5,907 nt of DNA, taken from Actinomycetes bacterium (GTDB taxonomy: Bacteria > Actinomycetota > Acidimicrobiia > Acidimicrobiales > RAAP-2). The position numbers and the translations under genes are program-made. The notes beneath the pieces are model-generated. The model was not told the origin of the DNA, ran no database searches, and was given only the letters and a program-made list of their open reading frames with translations. The DNA is taken from the NCBI GenBank assembly GCA_021802025.1, contig JAKABC010000107.1, positions 1 through 5,907 on the forward strand. Direction: 5' to 3'. The stretch's first letter is position 1. Each line of letters opens with the position of its first letter. Below, piece after piece: positions 1 to 5,907 of the stretch.

Positions 1-568
1 GCGTGGGGTGGTGGGCGACCGTGCGCGCCAGGATCTCCTCGAAGTCGGCGAAGCTCGCCGGACCGTTGAGGAAGTCGGTGATCTGGCGGGCCTTGTCGGC
101 CGTGACCCCGGGGGTGACGTCGATCAGGACCAGGGCGCGCGCGAGCTCGGGGCGGGTCGCGACGAGCTCGATCGCGCACAGCCCCCCGAGGCTCATCCCC
201 ACGATCGCGAGCGGCCGGTCGATCAGCGCCTCGAGCGCGGTGGCGAGATCGCGCGCGTGGTGGGGGACGTCGGCGGGCGGGTAGGGGGTGGGGTCGGAGT
301 GGCCGTGGCCGGGCAGGTCGAGGGCGAGCAGGGGCCGGCCCAGGGCCAGCGCGACGGTGTCGAAGGTGTGGGCGTTCTGGGCCCCGCCGTGGAGGAGGAC
401 GAGCTCGGGCTCGCCCTCGCCCCAGCGCAGGCCGCTCACCTGGCGCAGTCCGTCGACGGGGAGGAAGAACCGCGACACCGGCGGGATCTCGACCTCAAGG
501 CCGTACTCCTCCACGTTCTCGGCGAAGAGCCCGAACTCGTCGTAGTGGAGAGGGTCCACGTCGCGCAT
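1..568 (-). CDS. Alpha/beta-fold hydrolase, N-terminal part (3' end off the window)
   Basis: The minus strand is open from an ATG at 568-566 to the left edge, giving 189 complete codons with no stop; the C-terminus is missing. The start reads MRDVDPLHYDEF. Alpha/beta hydrolase landmarks appear in order: an oxyanion-type HGG at residues 60-62 after a hydrophobic strand (ELVLL), LDLPGHGHSD at 83-92, the nucleophile elbow GMSLGG at 124-129 with Ser126 as predicted nucleophile, and the strand LVLIDVTPG at 146-154. The catalytic His, and probably the acid, would lie in the missing part. The family includes esterases, lipases, haloalkane dehalogenases and C-C bond hydrolases, so the substrate cannot be assigned. 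The roughly 50 residues before the core suggest the far-upstream ATG is right, but GTG at 559-557 (codon 4) is an alternative. No Shine-Dalgarno site is visible. It is divergent from glmU with 23 bp between start codons. Confidence 0.88.
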   Translation of the reverse strand, partial: MRDVDPLHYDEFGLFAENVEEYGLEVEIPPVSRFFLPVDGLRQVSGLRWGEGEPELVLLHGGAQNAHTFDTVALALGRPLLALDLPGHGHSDPTPYPPADVPHHARDLATALEALIDRPLAIVGMSLGGLCAIELVATRPELARALVLIDVTPGVTADKARQITDFLNGPASFADFEEILARTVAHHPT

Positions 569-579
569 CGTAGGGCTGC

Positions 580-585
580 TAGAGA
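580..585 (+). promoter_or_regulatory. Possible -10 element (TAGAGA) just before glmU
   Basis: TAGAGA lies seven positions before the A of the glmU ATG, the spacing expected for a leaderless transcript starting at the start codon. It is embedded in TGCTAGAGAGG, resembling the elements before prs and rplY. The sixth base is not the T of the TANNNT consensus and I see no -35 box. The same bases (GAGG at 584-587) could instead be a closely spaced Shine-Dalgarno site. Confidence 0.3.
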
Positions 586-591
586 GGGGGG

Positions 592-1665
592 ATGACGCGC
601 CCCACCTGTGTGGTCGTGCTCGCCGCCGGCGAGGGCACCCGGATGCGCTCGGCGAGACCCAAGCCGCTGCACAAGCTCTGCGGGCGCACCATGGCCAGCT
701 TCGTCCTCGAGGCGGCGCGCCACGACGAGGTGCGCGCGACGGTCGTCGTCGTGGGCCACCACGCCACCTGGGTGGAGAAGGAGCTCGCCGAGGGCGCCGG
801 GACGGCGCTCACCTTCGTCGAGCAGGGCGAGACCCTCGGCACGGGCCACGCCGTGGCCGCGGCCCTGCCCAGCGTCGACGAGGCGATCGGCGAGAGCGAC
901 GGGGACGTCGTCATCCTGCCGGGCGATACGCCGCTGCTGCGCCGCGAGACGGTGGCCCGCCTGCTCGCCGAGCACCGGGCGAGCGGCGCGGCCCTCACGG
1001 TTGCGAGCGCGGTCGTCACCGACCCCCGCGGGTACGGCCGGATGGTCGCCGGTAAAGACGGCGGCCTGGCGCGCATCGTCGAAGAGCGCGACGCCTCGCC
1101 CGACGAGCGCGGAATCGACGAGGTGAACACCGGCGTGATGGTCGTGCGCCAGAGCCTGCTCGGGCCGGCGCTACGTCGGGTCGGTCGCCAGAACGCGATG
1201 GGCGAGTACTACCTCACCGACGTGGTCGCGGTCCTCTCGGCGATGGGCCACGCGACGAGGTCGTTCGTGCTCGACGACCCGAGCGAGGCGCTCGGGGTCA
1301 ACGACCGGGCCCAGCTGGCGCGCGCCGAGGCCGAGCTGCGCCGGCGGATCAACGAGCAGTGGATGGGACGCGGCGTGACCCTGTGGGACCCGGCCACCAC
1401 CTACCTCGACGTCGACGTCGCCCTCGCCCCGGACGTGTCGATCCTGCCCGGGACGATCCTCCAGGGCCACACGCGAGTGGGCGCCGGCGCGACCGTCGGT
1501 CCGCGGGCCCACCTCGTGGACGTCGAGGTGGGCGAGCGCGCCCGGGTGGGCTGTGTCGAGGCGAGCTCGGTGCGCATCGGACCCGACGCGACGGTGCGCT
1601 CGTTCGTCACCCTCGCGCCGGGCGAGGACGTCGCCGCCGGGGCGCTCGTCGCCCCCCGGGCCTGA
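592..1665 (+). CDS. glmU: GlmU-type N-acetylglucosamine-1-phosphate uridylyltransferase with abbreviated beta-helix domain
   Basis: A 357-residue protein whose N-terminal half is a clear GlmU pyrophosphorylase domain, forming UDP-GlcNAc from GlcNAc-1-phosphate and UTP in the cytoplasm for peptidoglycan and envelope synthesis. Visible motifs are the nucleotide loop LAAGEGTRMRS (10-20), KPLHKL (24-29), QGETLGTGHA (78-87), PGDTPLL with metal-binding Asp112 (110-116), GYGR (147-150), EERDAS (164-169), NTGVM (179-183), GEYYLTD (204-210) and GVNDRAQL with metal-ligand candidate Asn237. The linker (RRRINEQWMGRGVTLWDPATT) and first coils of the left-handed beta-helix follow (about 260-335). The chain then ends in EDVAAGALV, like the final coil of normal GlmU. 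Family members are usually about 450-490 residues; the coils carrying the acetyltransferase site (RLRPG, NFVE.K, H..Y.GD) are absent, so GlcN-1-P acetylation is probably lost. ATG at 592 follows a G-run with only a weak GAGG. It is probably co-transcribed with prs, 26 bases downstream. Confidence 0.9.
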   Translation: MTRPTCVVVLAAGEGTRMRSARPKPLHKLCGRTMASFVLEAARHDEVRATVVVVGHHATWVEKELAEGAGTALTFVEQGETLGTGHAVAAALPSVDEAIGESDGDVVILPGDTPLLRRETVARLLAEHRASGAALTVASAVVTDPRGYGRMVAGKDGGLARIVEERDASPDERGIDEVNTGVMVVRQSLLGPALRRVGRQNAMGEYYLTDVVAVLSAMGHATRSFVLDDPSEALGVNDRAQLARAEAELRRRINEQWMGRGVTLWDPATTYLDVDVALAPDVSILPGTILQGHTRVGAGATVGPRAHLVDVEVGERARVGCVEASSVRIGPDATVRSFVTLAPGEDVAAGALVAPRA

Positions 1666-1678
1666 CCCCCTGGTTGGC

Positions 1679-1684
1679 TAGGGT
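1679..1684 (+). promoter_or_regulatory. Possible -10 element (TAGGGT) for prs, leaderless-type spacing
   Basis: TAGGGT fits TANNNT and sits so that transcription would begin at about 1691-1692, at the chosen prs GTG. It is part of GGCTAGGGTGG, which matches GGCTAGACTGG before rplY at 9 of 11 positions. No -35 box is visible. The overlapping GGGTGGG (1681-1687) could alternatively act as an imperfect Shine-Dalgarno site on a glmU-prs transcript. Confidence 0.4.
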
Positions 1685-1691
1685 GGGCCTC

Positions 1692-2662
<971 letters not shown>

Positions 2663-2666
<4 letters not shown>

Positions 2667-4504
2667 CCCGCGGCGCACGCTCCCGGTGGGGTTCGCCACA
2701 CCTCGAACGAGCCCCGGCTCACCGACGCACTCGGCCGTCCGAAGTCGCGCTCGAACAGCTGGCGGACGCGCTGGGGGTGGGCGCCCGTGCGCCAGTAGAC
2801 CAGGGCACCCACGTGGTAGCGACGGACGAAGGTGCACAACCCGGCCGCGAGGTCGTAGGACGCCGAGGGTGGGGGGTACTCCAGGGGGTGGCCGTAGAGC
2901 GACTCGGTGAGGAAACCTTGAACCTGGACCGGGGCGAGCCCCACGGGGTTCTCTTGCCCGTGGTGATCGACGCCTGGGACGTCCATGTAGCCGCCCACGA
3001 GCTTGAACCGGAAGCCACTCTGAGCCTGCCAGCTCATCGCCTCGGTATACGGATCGTTCGGGTAGGGATACGCGAGCACGACGCTGCCGTGGGGCACGCG
3101 ATCGAGCGCGCCGTAGATCCCGTGGGGCCAGTGTGGGGACTTCGTGACCAGAGCGAGCTGCGGGAAGGGAAGAGCGAGCGCGACGCCCGCCAGGAGGACC
3201 ATGGACATCTCGGCGAGACGACGAGACGTCGTACGTCGGGCCGCGAGATCACGCACGAAGCACTCTGCGCCCACCGATGCGCTTATCGCCACGAACAGTG
3301 CGGCGATCTCGGCGAAGCGCGAGGGGACGAAACTCTGCAAGATCGGGACTCGCGTGAAGAGCGCCTCGGGTAAGGGCACGCTCGTGACCGAACCGTCAAT
3401 GGTGAGGCGTGAACCGAACGACAACACGAGCGCCAGGGCCGCGGCGAGCGCACCGTAGAGGACTACCTTTCGGCGACGATAACGGATCGTGACGACGATG
3501 ACCCAGAGGATGAGCCCGATACCGAGATAACCGTCGTTCTCGGTGAAATTGCCGGCGTCGAAGCGGCTGGCCGTGGTGATCAACGACCGTGGCAGGAGGG
3601 CTTGGTTCAAGGTGGGGACGACGGGCGCGAGCAGGTCCGATCGATACGTCTGGAGGGCCGCGACGGGTTGCGGGGGCCCCGACACGTGCCCCGTGCCGGC
3701 GAAGGCCCAGAAGAGGAAGTACCCGGCCACCACGAGGACAGACGCGAGCGCCCACGGTGCGGCCCTGAGGAGCGGCGCGAGGCGAGTCCTCCACTGCGCG
3801 CCCGCGCGGACGACGATGGCGATGGTCCCGACTCCGCACACAACTCCGAGCATGGCGAGGAGCTCAGGGCAGATGAGGAGTTGAGCTCCCGAGAGGACGC
3901 CCAAGAAGATCCCCAGTCGTCGAGCGCTCATCGTCGAATCGCTCAACAGACGCACGACGACGAGGACGATGAGGGGGAGAAGGGGGTCGAAGATCAGATT
4001 CAGATGGGTGATCTGAGCGACCATGTAAGGGCCGAACCCGAAGATGAGTCCTCCGACGAAGGCGATCCACGGCCGACACCAGGTGCGCAGTACGAGGAAC
4101 ATCGACCCTGCCGACGTCGCGAACGCGAGACGCAAGAGCACGTTGATCGCCGCGACGGGTCCAAGGGTGGCCGTCACCGGCCAGGCGAGGAGACCCAGCA
4201 GGGGAATCATCGTGTTGCTCGCGAGGTTCGCTCCCCGCGGATAGTTGACGTACGTCGTGTGGAAGGGGACGAGCCCGTGGGATAAGGCGTAGGGGGTCCA
4301 GGCGAGGAACCACGAGTCGCGTGCGGGATCGCCATAACCGAAACCGCCGAAGGGCACTGACGGGAGTCGAGCGTTATTCCAGGGGGTCGCGGGCCAGAAC
4401 ATGAGACAGGCCAACACCAGGTACGTTGCGAGGCAGGCCGCGGAGACCCACGTGGTTCGCGCCCGACGCGCGGGCCCTGTGGGGCTCGGGCTCGTCGGGT
4501 CCAC
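2663..4504 (-). CDS. Polytopic membrane protein, GT-C glycosyltransferase-like, function unknown
   Basis: From GTG at 4504 the protein has 613 residues; an upstream in-frame GTG at 4576 would add 24 Ala/Pro-rich residues. I prefer 4504 because TACGCT lies seven bases before it and the longer form would cover the rplY promoter. After an Arg-rich N-tail I count about 12 hydrophobic segments: roughly 20-40, 98-114, 117-139, 146-164, 169-187, 197-214, 216-232, 249-268, 326-341, 346-362, 397-413 and 432-450. A soluble C-terminal part of about 160 residues follows. The first loop carries YGDPARDSWFLAW (Asp59, Asp63) and NYPRGANL (87-94); later come NFTENDGYLGIG (319-330), VPSRFAE (393-399), AYPYPNDP (478-485) and GGYMDVPG (504-511). 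An acidic motif in the first outer loop plus many spans is typical of GT-C lipid-linked sugar transferases, which act outside the membrane. I know similar uncharacterised actinobacterial proteins, but substrate and activity are unknown. Base composition is lower in GC than its neighbours. Confidence 0.85.
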
Positions 4505-4510
4505 GGCCGA

Positions 4511-4516
4511 AGCGTA
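4511..4516 (-). promoter_or_regulatory. Possible -10 element (TACGCT) for the membrane-protein gene
   Basis: On the minus strand TACGCT (4516 to 4511) is followed by six bases and then GTG at 4504, placing the predicted transcription start on the first base of that codon. This leaderless geometry supports the shorter gene model. No -35 box is recognisable and no Shine-Dalgarno site precedes either candidate start. Confidence 0.35.
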
Positions 4517-4532
4517 GTGAGGGGCTCCTGGT

Positions 4533-4561
4533 GTGACGGGGAACGGGGCCGGCCCTACGAT
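4533..4561 (+). promoter_or_regulatory. Candidate rplY-pth promoter (GTGACG, 17 bp, TACGAT)
   Basis: GTGACG at 4533-4538 matches TTGACA at four of six positions. A 17-bp spacer separates it from TACGAT at 4556-4561, which matches TATAAT at four of six. Transcription would start near 4568, leaving a leader of about 60 bases before rplY. This is the only two-box promoter I can propose in the window. It lies within the longer reading of the opposing membrane-protein gene. Confidence 0.5.
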
Positions 4562-4574
4562 CGCCGGGCCGGCC
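4547..4574. repeat. Perfect 9-bp inverted repeat around the rplY -10 box
   Basis: GGCCGGCCC at 4547-4555 and GGGCCGGCC at 4566-4574 are perfect reverse complements separated by ten bases (TACGATCGCC). That loop begins with the proposed rplY -10 box. Each arm also contains the palindrome GGCCGGCC, so the arms form a near direct repeat as well. No T-run follows, which argues against an ordinary terminator on the plus strand. A regulator-binding operator or a hairpin in opposing transcripts are both possible. Confidence 0.6.
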
Positions 4575-4579
4575 ACGGC

Positions 4580-4585
4580 TAGACT
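4580..4585 (+). promoter_or_regulatory. Second possible -10 element (TAGACT) upstream of rplY
   Basis: TAGACT fits TANNNT and lies in GGCTAGACTGG, closely matching the element before prs. It begins six bases after the inverted repeat. A start near 4592 would give a leader of about 39 bases that still contains the small hairpin and the Shine-Dalgarno site. No -35 box is visible at the expected distance. Confidence 0.35.
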
Positions 4586-4597
4586 GGTAGGCCTGCT

Positions 4598-4611
4598 CGC
4601 CCCGTCGGGCG
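4598..4611 (+). promoter_or_regulatory. Small leader hairpin before the rplY ribosome binding site
   Basis: CGCCC at 4598-4602 and GGGCG at 4607-4611 can pair across the tetraloop CGTC, eight bases upstream of the Shine-Dalgarno site. Ribosomal-protein leaders are often autoregulatory, but a five-pair GC stem is easily met by chance in DNA this GC-rich, so the role is speculative. Confidence 0.25.
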
Positions 4612-4619
4612 CGTCGTCG

Positions 4620-4625
4620 AAGGAG
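4620..4625 (+). promoter_or_regulatory. Ribosome binding site of rplY (AAGGAG)
   Basis: AAGGAG stands five bases before ATG at 4631 and fixes the rplY start. It is the only strong Shine-Dalgarno site in the window; the other genes have weak or no such sites. Confidence 0.8.
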
Positions 4626-4630
4626 TCGTC

Positions 4631-5224
4631 ATGTCAGAGGTCACGCTGCGCGCGACCACCGGTCGCCCCCAGGGTTCGGCCGCCTCACGCCGCCTGCGCC
4701 GCGACGGCGCGATCCCCGCGGTCGTCTACGGCGAGGGTGTCGGCCCGCTGCCCGTGGCGGTCGACGCCAAGGAGTTCCGACAGGCCGTCTCCAGCGACCA
4801 GGGCCTGAACACCCTCATCACCCTCGACGCCGATGGCCTGAACGTCGTGGTGATGGCCCGTGAGATCCAGCGCCACCCGGTGCGCGGCACGGTCGCCCAC
4901 ATCGACTTCCAGGTCGTCGACCCCAACCGGCCGGTCGTGGTCGAGATCCCGCTCCACCTCATCGGCGACGCCGTCGAGGTGCGCCACGCCGACTGGGAGG
5001 TCGACCAGCAGCTCTTCTCGCTCGAGGTTCGCTGCCGCCCCGATCAGATCCCCAACTCCCTCGAGGTCGACATCTCGTCGTTGACGGCGGGTGGGACCAT
5101 CCGCGTGGGCGACGTGGCGCTGCCCGCGGGCGTAAGCGCCGTGGACGACCCCCAGGTCGCCGTGGTCGCGACGCACCCCGGGCGCGCGGCGAAGGCCGCG
5201 GGCCCCGAGACCGCCTCGGCGTAG
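4631..5224 (+). CDS. rplY: 50S ribosomal protein L25 / general stress protein Ctc family
   Basis: A 197-residue two-domain L25/TL5/CTC protein that binds 5S rRNA in the large ribosomal subunit. The N-terminal L25 domain spans about residues 3-92, with the hallmark R..RRDGAIPAVVYGEG (20-36), AKEFRQAV (46-53) and the closing RGTVAHIDFQ (85-94). The TL5-type beta domain covers about 95-180, with VEIPLHLIGDA (104-114) and IPNSLEVDISSLTAGG (140-155). A short Ala-rich tail ends the chain. The length fits the long CTC form (about 180-220) rather than the 94-residue E. coli L25. The start is fixed by a good Shine-Dalgarno site. In Bacillus the homologue Ctc is a sigma-B stress protein; nothing here shows the same control, though a candidate promoter with an inverted repeat lies upstream. 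The stop is three bases before the pth start, so the pair is very likely one operon. Confidence 0.96.
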   Translation: MSEVTLRATTGRPQGSAASRRLRRDGAIPAVVYGEGVGPLPVAVDAKEFRQAVSSDQGLNTLITLDADGLNVVVMAREIQRHPVRGTVAHIDFQVVDPNRPVVVEIPLHLIGDAVEVRHADWEVDQQLFSLEVRCRPDQIPNSLEVDISSLTAGGTIRVGDVALPAGVSAVDDPQVAVVATHPGRAAKAAGPETASA

Positions 5225-5227
5225 TCG

Positions 5228-5845
5228 ATGGCGCCGTGGCGCGCTGAGGAGTCCGAGCGCCGCGGTACGGCGAGCCGGCTGCTGGTGGTCGGTCTCGCGA
5301 ACCCCGGGCCCGAGTTCGAGCACACCCGCCACAACGTCGGCGGCGACGCGGTGCGCGAGGTGGCCCGTCGCCGGGGCGTCGAGCTCAAGTTCGAGCGTCG
5401 GCTGCGCGCCGTGGTGGGCACGCTCTCGACCCCCGAGGGTCCGGTGACCCTGGCCGTCCCCACCACCTACATGAACGAGTCGGGCGCCTCGGTGAAGCCG
5501 CTGGTGCGTCGCGCGGCCATCCCCGACCTGGGCGCCCTCGTCGTCGTGCACGACGAACTCGACCTCGATCCGGGGAGCGTCCGGCTGAAGCACGGCGGCG
5601 GACTCGCCGGCCACAACGGACTGCGCTCGATCACCCAGGTGCTCGGCTCGCGGGAGTTCGCGCGGATCCGCGTGGGTATCGGCAAACCGCCGTCGAAGGA
5701 CCGGGGCGCCGACTGGGTCCTCCAGCGCCTCTCGGGCGCGCGCCGCGCCGCCCTCGCCGCCGACGTGGAGCGGGCGGCCGACGCCGTCGAGGCCGTCATC
5801 GACCTCGGCTTCGCCGACGCCCAGCAGCGCGTCAACGCCTCGTGA
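5228..5845 (+). CDS. pth: Peptidyl-tRNA hydrolase
   Basis: A complete 205-residue bacterial Pth, which cleaves the ester bond of peptidyl-tRNAs dropped from ribosomes so that tRNA is recycled in the cytoplasm. By comparison with the E. coli enzyme the key residues are all present: Asn25 in GLANPG, catalytic His35 in TRHNVG, Asn83 in TTYMNESG, Asp109 in VHDELDL and Asn130 in GGGLAGHNGLRS. The C-terminal RIRVGIGKP (146-154) and DWVLQRLS (162-169) are also typical. The ATG at 5228 is the only convenient start and gives about 15 residues before the first strand (LLVVGLANPG), longer than in E. coli. No Shine-Dalgarno site precedes it, so translation is probably coupled to rplY. The rplY-pth pair is widespread in bacteria. 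The stop overlaps the next start in GTGA. Confidence 0.97.
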   Translation: MAPWRAEESERRGTASRLLVVGLANPGPEFEHTRHNVGGDAVREVARRRGVELKFERRLRAVVGTLSTPEGPVTLAVPTTYMNESGASVKPLVRRAAIPDLGALVVVHDELDLDPGSVRLKHGGGLAGHNGLRSITQVLGSREFARIRVGIGKPPSKDRGADWVLQRLSGARRAALAADVERAADAVEAVIDLGFADAQQRVNAS

Positions 5846-5907
5846 CGTCCGGGCTCGGGCGCGTCCTCGAGCGGATCGCCCCGGCGCTGCGCCGGCGCGT
5901 CCTCGAC
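5842..5907 (+). CDS. Start of an unidentified gene downstream of pth (3' end off the window)
   Basis: GTG at 5842 overlaps the pth stop in the tetramer GTGA and opens a frame of 22 codons to the right edge, beginning VTSGLGRVLERIAPALRRR. The 4-bp overlap points to translational coupling in the rplY-pth operon; no Shine-Dalgarno site is present. The basic, helix-prone fragment is too short to identify. In several actinobacterial lineages mfd (transcription-repair coupling factor) lies near pth, and its N-terminus would be compatible, but this is only a guess from context. Confidence 0.5.
   Translation, partial: MTSGLGRVLERIAPALRRRVLD

Noticed and set aside
8..595. Plus-strand frame of 195 codons at the left edge
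   Set aside because: The opposite strand encodes clear alpha/beta hydrolase motifs (HGG, GMSLGG) through the same stretch, so this is its shadow.
1359..1691. In-frame upstream extension of prs into glmU, suggesting a fusion or longer Prs
   Set aside because: The extension reads as Arg/Pro/Gly-rich sequence in the shadow of glmU codons, while Prs homology begins right after GTG 1692.
1600..1691. Frameshift at the end of glmU explaining its short length
   Set aside because: Only 26 bases remain before prs and no alternative frame continues hexapeptide-repeat coils, so a frameshift cannot restore the missing domain.
3602..4285. Plus-strand frame of 227 codons, very rich in Glu, Asp and Arg
   Set aside because: It lies antisense to the membrane protein; its charged composition is the mirror of hydrophobic codons and shows no domain.
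4547..4574. Inverted repeat as a rho-independent terminator for upstream plus-strand transcription
   Set aside because: No T-run follows the stem, and the nearest plus-strand gene (prs) ends almost 1.9 kb upstream.
4685..5614. Minus-strand frame of 309 codons opposite rplY and pth
   Set aside because: It is antisense to two certain genes and has shadow-type composition without motifs.

Overview
The window is a compact stretch of GC-rich housekeeping DNA, most likely from an actinomycete-type bacterium (Actinomycetota; an Acidimicrobiia-like lineage is possible but not provable here). The lineage call rests on the strong G/C bias at third codon positions, GTG starts, starts without a clear Shine-Dalgarno site, and the gene order glmU, prs, rplY (L25/CTC), pth. 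That order resembles the actinobacterial arrangement; in Mycobacterium tuberculosis a different gene, lpqT, sits between prs and rplY. I see no RNA genes, CRISPR array, insertion sequence or phage gene. No stretch over 300 bases lacks a gene.

Layout. Positions 1-568 (minus strand) hold the N-terminal 189 codons of an alpha/beta-fold hydrolase that runs off the left edge. It starts 23 bp from, and divergent to, a glmU-type gene (592-1665, plus). That protein has a complete uridylyltransferase domain but a very short left-handed beta-helix lacking the acetyltransferase active-site region. Twenty-six bases later comes prs (1692-2666, plus), a full-length PRPP synthetase. Its stop codon overlaps the stop of a convergent gene (2663-4504 or 4576, minus) for a polytopic membrane protein of GT-C glycosyltransferase character and unknown function. 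On the other side of that gene lie the rplY control region (about 4533-4625), rplY (4631-5224), pth (5228-5845) and the first 22 codons of another gene overlapping pth by 4 bp.

How the genes relate. GlmU makes UDP-GlcNAc for the cell envelope. Prs makes PRPP for nucleotides, and in actinobacteria also for decaprenylphosphoryl-ribose/arabinose. L25 binds 5S rRNA, and Pth recycles peptidyl-tRNA, so rplY-pth is a translation unit. The membrane protein is oriented against the rest and is visibly less GC-rich, which suggests an insertion or lineage-specific acquisition into a conserved neighbourhood.

Most notable: the abbreviated GlmU; a perfect 9-bp inverted repeat whose loop begins with the putative -10 box of rplY; a recurrent CTAG-containing -10-like element just before three genes; and the tail-to-tail CTAG stop overlap. 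I did not find convincing evidence of a wholly new multi-gene system.
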